From positions 1-8,777 of the forward strand of contig NZJA01000046.1 of NCBI GenBank assembly GCA_002691835.1: a DNA stretch of 8,777 bases. The letters run 5' to 3'. The translations under genes were made by a program, and so were the position numbers. Below, piece by piece: positions 6,086 through 8,777 of this stretch (positions within the stretch are counted from its first letter, which is position 1; each line of letters starts with the position of its first letter). The notes beneath the pieces were generated by a model, which had not been told where the DNA came from, did not search any database, and was given only the letters and a program-made list of their open reading frames with translations. The DNA is from Planctomycetota bacterium (lineage in GTDB: Bacteria; Planctomycetota; UBA8108; UBA1146).

Positions 6086-8777
6086 CTACTGAGAACCTAA
6101 TTGAAGGACTCTCTCACGGGCTCGATTCACATTAGGAATTTCCCTGTCGGCATCGCCCCAGAAGTTGAGGAACTTCTGATACCACTCCAGGCTCTCATCA
6201 GCTTTTCCTGAATCATCGAGCACTTTTGCAAGACGGTAAACTGAATCGATATTGATGGAATTCACCGTAAAGTGTTTCCCCTGTGGATTATTCGACAGTC
6301 TCAATTGTTCGGTCGCCTTATCAATTTGCCCCATTTTTTCATAAAGCTCGGCGGCAATCCGTCCCTCTGCACCCAAATCTCTATTGAGAATGTGAATCGC
6401 CTGTACAGTTTCGAGTGAACGAAGGGCTTCTTCCAGTTTTCCTTCAGCAGTGAGAATCCGCACACCAAGCAATCCAATTCGTGAGGAAACAAAAGGCGCA
6501 TTTTTACCGATGATCTCGGTCTTCATCTGATCCAGCACTTTCTTGGCTGAATCGATATCACCACTTTCAGCAAGAAAATAACCCCACCAAAACTGCTGCA
6601 AGCCTTGGGAGTCCCGCCGGGTTTTCAGTTGTTCGAGGATTTGAAGCCCTGATTCAGTATCCCCTGTCAGGCACTTCACGCTGCCCTCAGCGAGAATCAA
6701 TGGTATGTGATTAATATCACCGACTCCTGTTTGAGATCGGCTTCCCTCGATGCCCTCCCAAGCTGATTCGTAAATGTTCGCAGCCTCTGTGAATTTCCCG
6801 AGTTTGACCCTTCGTCCGTGATTTGAAAGGTATGTCGCTGATAATCGGAAACCGCTCGTACCCTCTTGAGCCAACGATTCGGTTTCAACCATTTCAGCAA
6901 GCTCTCCAAGCTCGCAATAACAGTCTGCGACCAAACTTAAATCGACTTGAACCGACTCGGAAGACTGTTGGTGAAGAGCGAGGATTTCATCAAATCGCCC
7001 CTCAGCGTTAAGTAAAATCGTACGAGCATTATTAATCGAGTTATCTCCAGGGGCGTCCCGTTCGAGTCGATCAAGGTATCGATGAGCCTCTGCAATTTTA
7101 TTAGACCCGATAAAGCCCTCAATAATGTGATAGAGGACAATTCGATACGAAGGTGCGATTTCTACCGCTTTCAAAAATAACTCATGAGCTCGTGCAAGAT
7201 CTTTAACAACAGCAGCGTGGGTGTAACACTCCCCAAGTACGTAATATGCAGTCGCATTTTGAGTATTATTTGCAACGAGGTTTTCAAGAAGATCTATCGC
7301 CTGATAGGGATAGCGAACATTTAGCAAGTGATCGAGCTTCGCCCGGTAAACCTTCTGGTCGTCACCCGAAAGTCGATTAATGTGAGCGAAACCTTTTTCA
7401 AGAGCTTCAATCGCTTCCTGTTTGCCACCGTTTTTCCGAATTGCGATGGCCAAATCAAGACTGGCACGGGCAAATGTAGGATCAATCTCTAAAGCACGTT
7501 GATAGCATTCGATAGCATTCGAAAAATCCAATGCCATCGCAGCCATATTTCCAGAGATATACCAATTCAATGCCTCAGAGTTCTCTGTCAAAAGTGTACG
7601 GGCCTCATAGGTTTCGCTTCCAACCGTTTTCCCTAAGCCATCTTTGATCAGCTTGCTGATTTCGGTTGCGACAGAAAATAGCTCGGTCGCCTGGTCCAGT
7701 TTGACATTTCCCGAAACCAGGTTGGTTCCATCCGCGATTCGTGTGACTTCCGTTGAAATCAGGTACGTACCACCTATCTGACTGATCGATCCCGTGACCA
7801 GAATTTCTGCGCCTGCTTTTACGGCGATCTGATCAGCCTTTGCAAGGTCAAAACCCGAAAGAGAGTCACCGAGAACTGACTGCTTGGCAAACGAAACTCT
7901 TTGCTGTGAAACTACCTTTAGCTGGTCTCCATTTGAGAGTTCACTGGCAATCAAACTGACGAGAATTGGACCTAAATTTTCTTTGTCTTCAGGATCATTC
8001 AGATTCTGGAATCCGATTACTGCGAGGGGTGATTGATCAATAGAAAAATTTCTAACCTGATCCGGCTTCTGAGTTCCTATATCTTTCTGCTGCATAAAGA
8101 TCAGATACCAGACAAGGGGTACAACAGCGATGATCAATAACGGGATCAAAACTCCAAAACCCGATCTGCGGTATCGGATTTCATTCATTTCGGAATCGAA
8201 AAAATCCGGTTTCGCCAGAACTCCGGACTCGGCTTCAGAACGTAATTGCTCGAGGTCATTACGAAGATCCAGTGACGTTTGATAACGCCGATCCGGAGAT
8301 TTTTCCAGACAACGGGAGATAATCCGCCCCAGATATCGGGGTAATCCTGGTTTCAACTCATTGGGTGGAGGCGGATCTTCCCGAAGCACAGAAGTGATGG
8401 TCGAAATCGGTGTATCACCCTTGAAAGGACGGACTCCTGTCGCCAGTTCGTAAAGGATGACTCCCAGACTGAAGATGTCTGTTCGGCCATCCACGGGCTT
8501 GCCCTCTGCCTGTTCCGGTGACATGTAGGCGGGAGTGCCCAGAATCTGCCCCTCTTGAGTGACGCCCGCTGAGTAATCGAGAGTCATGTCATCGTCAGCC
8601 AGGTCATTACGAGAGGTTGGGCCTGTCACCTTGGCCAGACCAAAATCGAGAACCTTGACCTGTCCGTCCTCACAAATCATGACATTGTCAGGCTTGAGGT
8701 CGCCGTGCAGGATGCCCGCCGCGTGGAGCGCGTGCACGGCGCGCAGCAGGTCGGCGGCGTAGAGGAGCGCGAGCGCC
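6086..8777 (-). CDS. Membrane-anchored Ser/Thr protein kinase with TolB-like and TPR domains (5' partial)
   Basis: The frame is open to the window's right edge, so the glycine-rich loop, ATP-binding Lys and helix-C Glu lie outside; 896 complete codons are visible. Numbering from the internal GTG at 8737: catalytic loop HGDLKPDN (11-18), DFG (31-33), GTPAYMSPE (67-75) and DIFSLGVILYEL (87-98). The kinase domain ends near residue 165. The activation segment is long and acidic (DLADDDMTLD). The usual HRD arginine is Gly, giving an HGD loop. A single transmembrane helix spans about 194-215 (GVLIPLLIIAVVPLVWYLIF). Residues about 233-370 (SPLAVIGFQNL, then AGAEILVTGSISQIGGTYLI) resemble the TolB N-terminal/FlgO-type domain. 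From about 390 to the end are TPR-type repeats (for example AIECYQRALEIDPTFARA and KAVEIAPSY). By analogy with PknB-type proteins the kinase is cytoplasmic and the TolB-TPR part extracytoplasmic, perhaps sensing or scaffolding. The ligand and phosphorylation targets are unknown. It ends TAG, 57 nt before the selenoprotein gene. Confidence 0.9.
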   Translation of the reverse strand, partial: ALALLYAADLLRAVHALHAAGILHGDLKPDNVMICEDGQVKVLDFGLAKVTGPTSRNDLADDDMTLDYSAGVTQEGQILGTPAYMSPEQAEGKPVDGRTDIFSLGVILYELATGVRPFKGDTPISTITSVLREDPPPPNELKPGLPRYLGRIISRCLEKSPDRRYQTSLDLRNDLEQLRSEAESGVLAKPDFFDSEMNEIRYRRSGFGVLIPLLIIAVVPLVWYLIFMQQKDIGTQKPDQVRNFSIDQSPLAVIGFQNLNDPEDKENLGPILVSLIASELSNGDQLKVVSQQRVSFAKQSVLGDSLSGFDLAKADQIAVKAGAEILVTGSISQIGGTYLISTEVTRIADGTNLVSGNVKLDQATELFSVATEISKLIKDGLGKTVGSETYEARTLLTENSEALNWYISGNMAAMALDFSNAIECYQRALEIDPTFARASLDLAIAIRKNGGKQEAIEALEKGFAHINRLSGDDQKVYRAKLDHLLNVRYPYQAIDLLENLVANNTQNATAYYVLGECYTHAAVVKDLARAHELFLKAVEIAPSYRIVLYHIIEGFIGSNKIAEAHRYLDRLERDAPGDNSINNARTILLNAEGRFDEILALHQQSSESVQVDLSLVADCYCELGELAEMVETESLAQEGTSGFRLSATYLSNHGRRVKLGKFTEAANIYESAWEGIEGSRSQTGVGDINHIPLILAEGSVKCLTGDTESGLQILEQLKTRRDSQGLQQFWWGYFLAESGDIDSAKKVLDQMKTEIIGKNAPFVSSRIGLLGVRILTAEGKLEEALRSLETVQAIHILNRDLGAEGRIAAELYEKMGQIDKATEQLRLSNNPQGKHFTVNSINIDSVYRLAKVLDDSGKADESLEWYQKFLNFWGDADREIPNVNRARERVLQLGSQ
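8693..8777. other. Abrupt high-GC segment inside the kinase gene
   Basis: By hand count these 85 bases contain 20 A or T, about 76% G+C, and all 28 complete codons end in G or C. From 8692 leftwards the codons are CCT, GAC, AAT, GTC, ATG, ATT, TGT and so on, with the mixed third positions seen in the rest of the window. The change falls between the Lys and Pro codons of HGDLKPDN. The reading frame is kept across it. Either an assembly chimera or a recombination junction could explain it. Confidence 0.6.

Noticed and set aside
5834..6135. Plus-strand open frames opposite the thioredoxin-like gene
   Set aside because: Their translations are low-complexity shadows without domain character, while the minus strand gives a coherent thioredoxin fold across the same bases.
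1..8777. Mobile elements, CRISPR arrays, tRNA or rRNA genes, attachment sites
   Set aside because: No transposase or integrase frames, terminal inverted repeats, spaced direct repeats or cloverleaf-like sequence were seen; genes are tightly packed with a largest gap of 113 bp.

Overview
The window looks like chromosomal DNA of a free-living bacterium, most probably a planctomycete (Planctomycetota). Two genes suggest this. One is a very long secreted protein ending in a dockerin-like pair of EF-hand repeats, with a body of a type I associate with deep-branching planctomycetes. The other is a membrane-anchored Ser/Thr kinase fused to a TolB-like domain and many TPR-type repeats. Base composition is moderate over almost all of the window. 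The assignment is inferred from protein style; no rRNA or taxonomic marker is present.

Layout, left to right. (1) Positions 1-1071, plus strand: a class I SAM-dependent methyltransferase with a C-terminal THUMP-like domain, cut at its 5' end by the window edge. (2) Positions 1078-2244, minus strand: an FAD-dependent oxidoreductase of the glycine oxidase (ThiO)/DAO type, convergent with gene 1. A perfect 10-bp inverted repeat lies across the two 3' ends. (3) A 113-bp divergent intergenic region, then 2358-5429, plus strand: an exported protein of about 1023 residues. Its order is signal peptide, two tandem pre-peptidase-C-like modules, an Ig-like segment, a proprotein-convertase P domain, a long uncharacterised planctomycete-type region, and a dockerin-like tail. 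(4) Positions 5447-6028, minus strand: a small thioredoxin-fold protein whose reading frame is interrupted by one in-frame TGA. (5) Positions 6086-8777, minus strand: the kinase/TPR protein, cut at its 5' end by the window edge.

The most notable element is gene 4. Its TGA lies exactly where the first cysteine of the thioredoxin CxxC active site should be, giving U-L-G-C. A good ATG and Shine-Dalgarno sequence lie 29 codons upstream, and homologous thioredoxin sequence runs through the TGA without a frame change. A perfect 6-bp stem with a 6-nt loop begins 23 nt downstream, which is the geometry of a bacterial SECIS element. I read it as a UxxC selenoprotein. Conventional gene calling would start at the TTG at 5923 and lose the whole active site. 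None of the five genes in the window uses TGA as its terminator. The selenoprotein lies 57 nt downstream of the kinase/TPR gene on the same strand, so the two may be co-transcribed.

A second oddity is at the right edge. The last 85 bases (8693-8777) are about 76% G+C and every complete codon ends in G or C. The composition changes abruptly within the conserved HGDLKPDN catalytic motif of the kinase. This could be an assembly chimera joined at a conserved motif, or a recombination junction between kinase paralogues.
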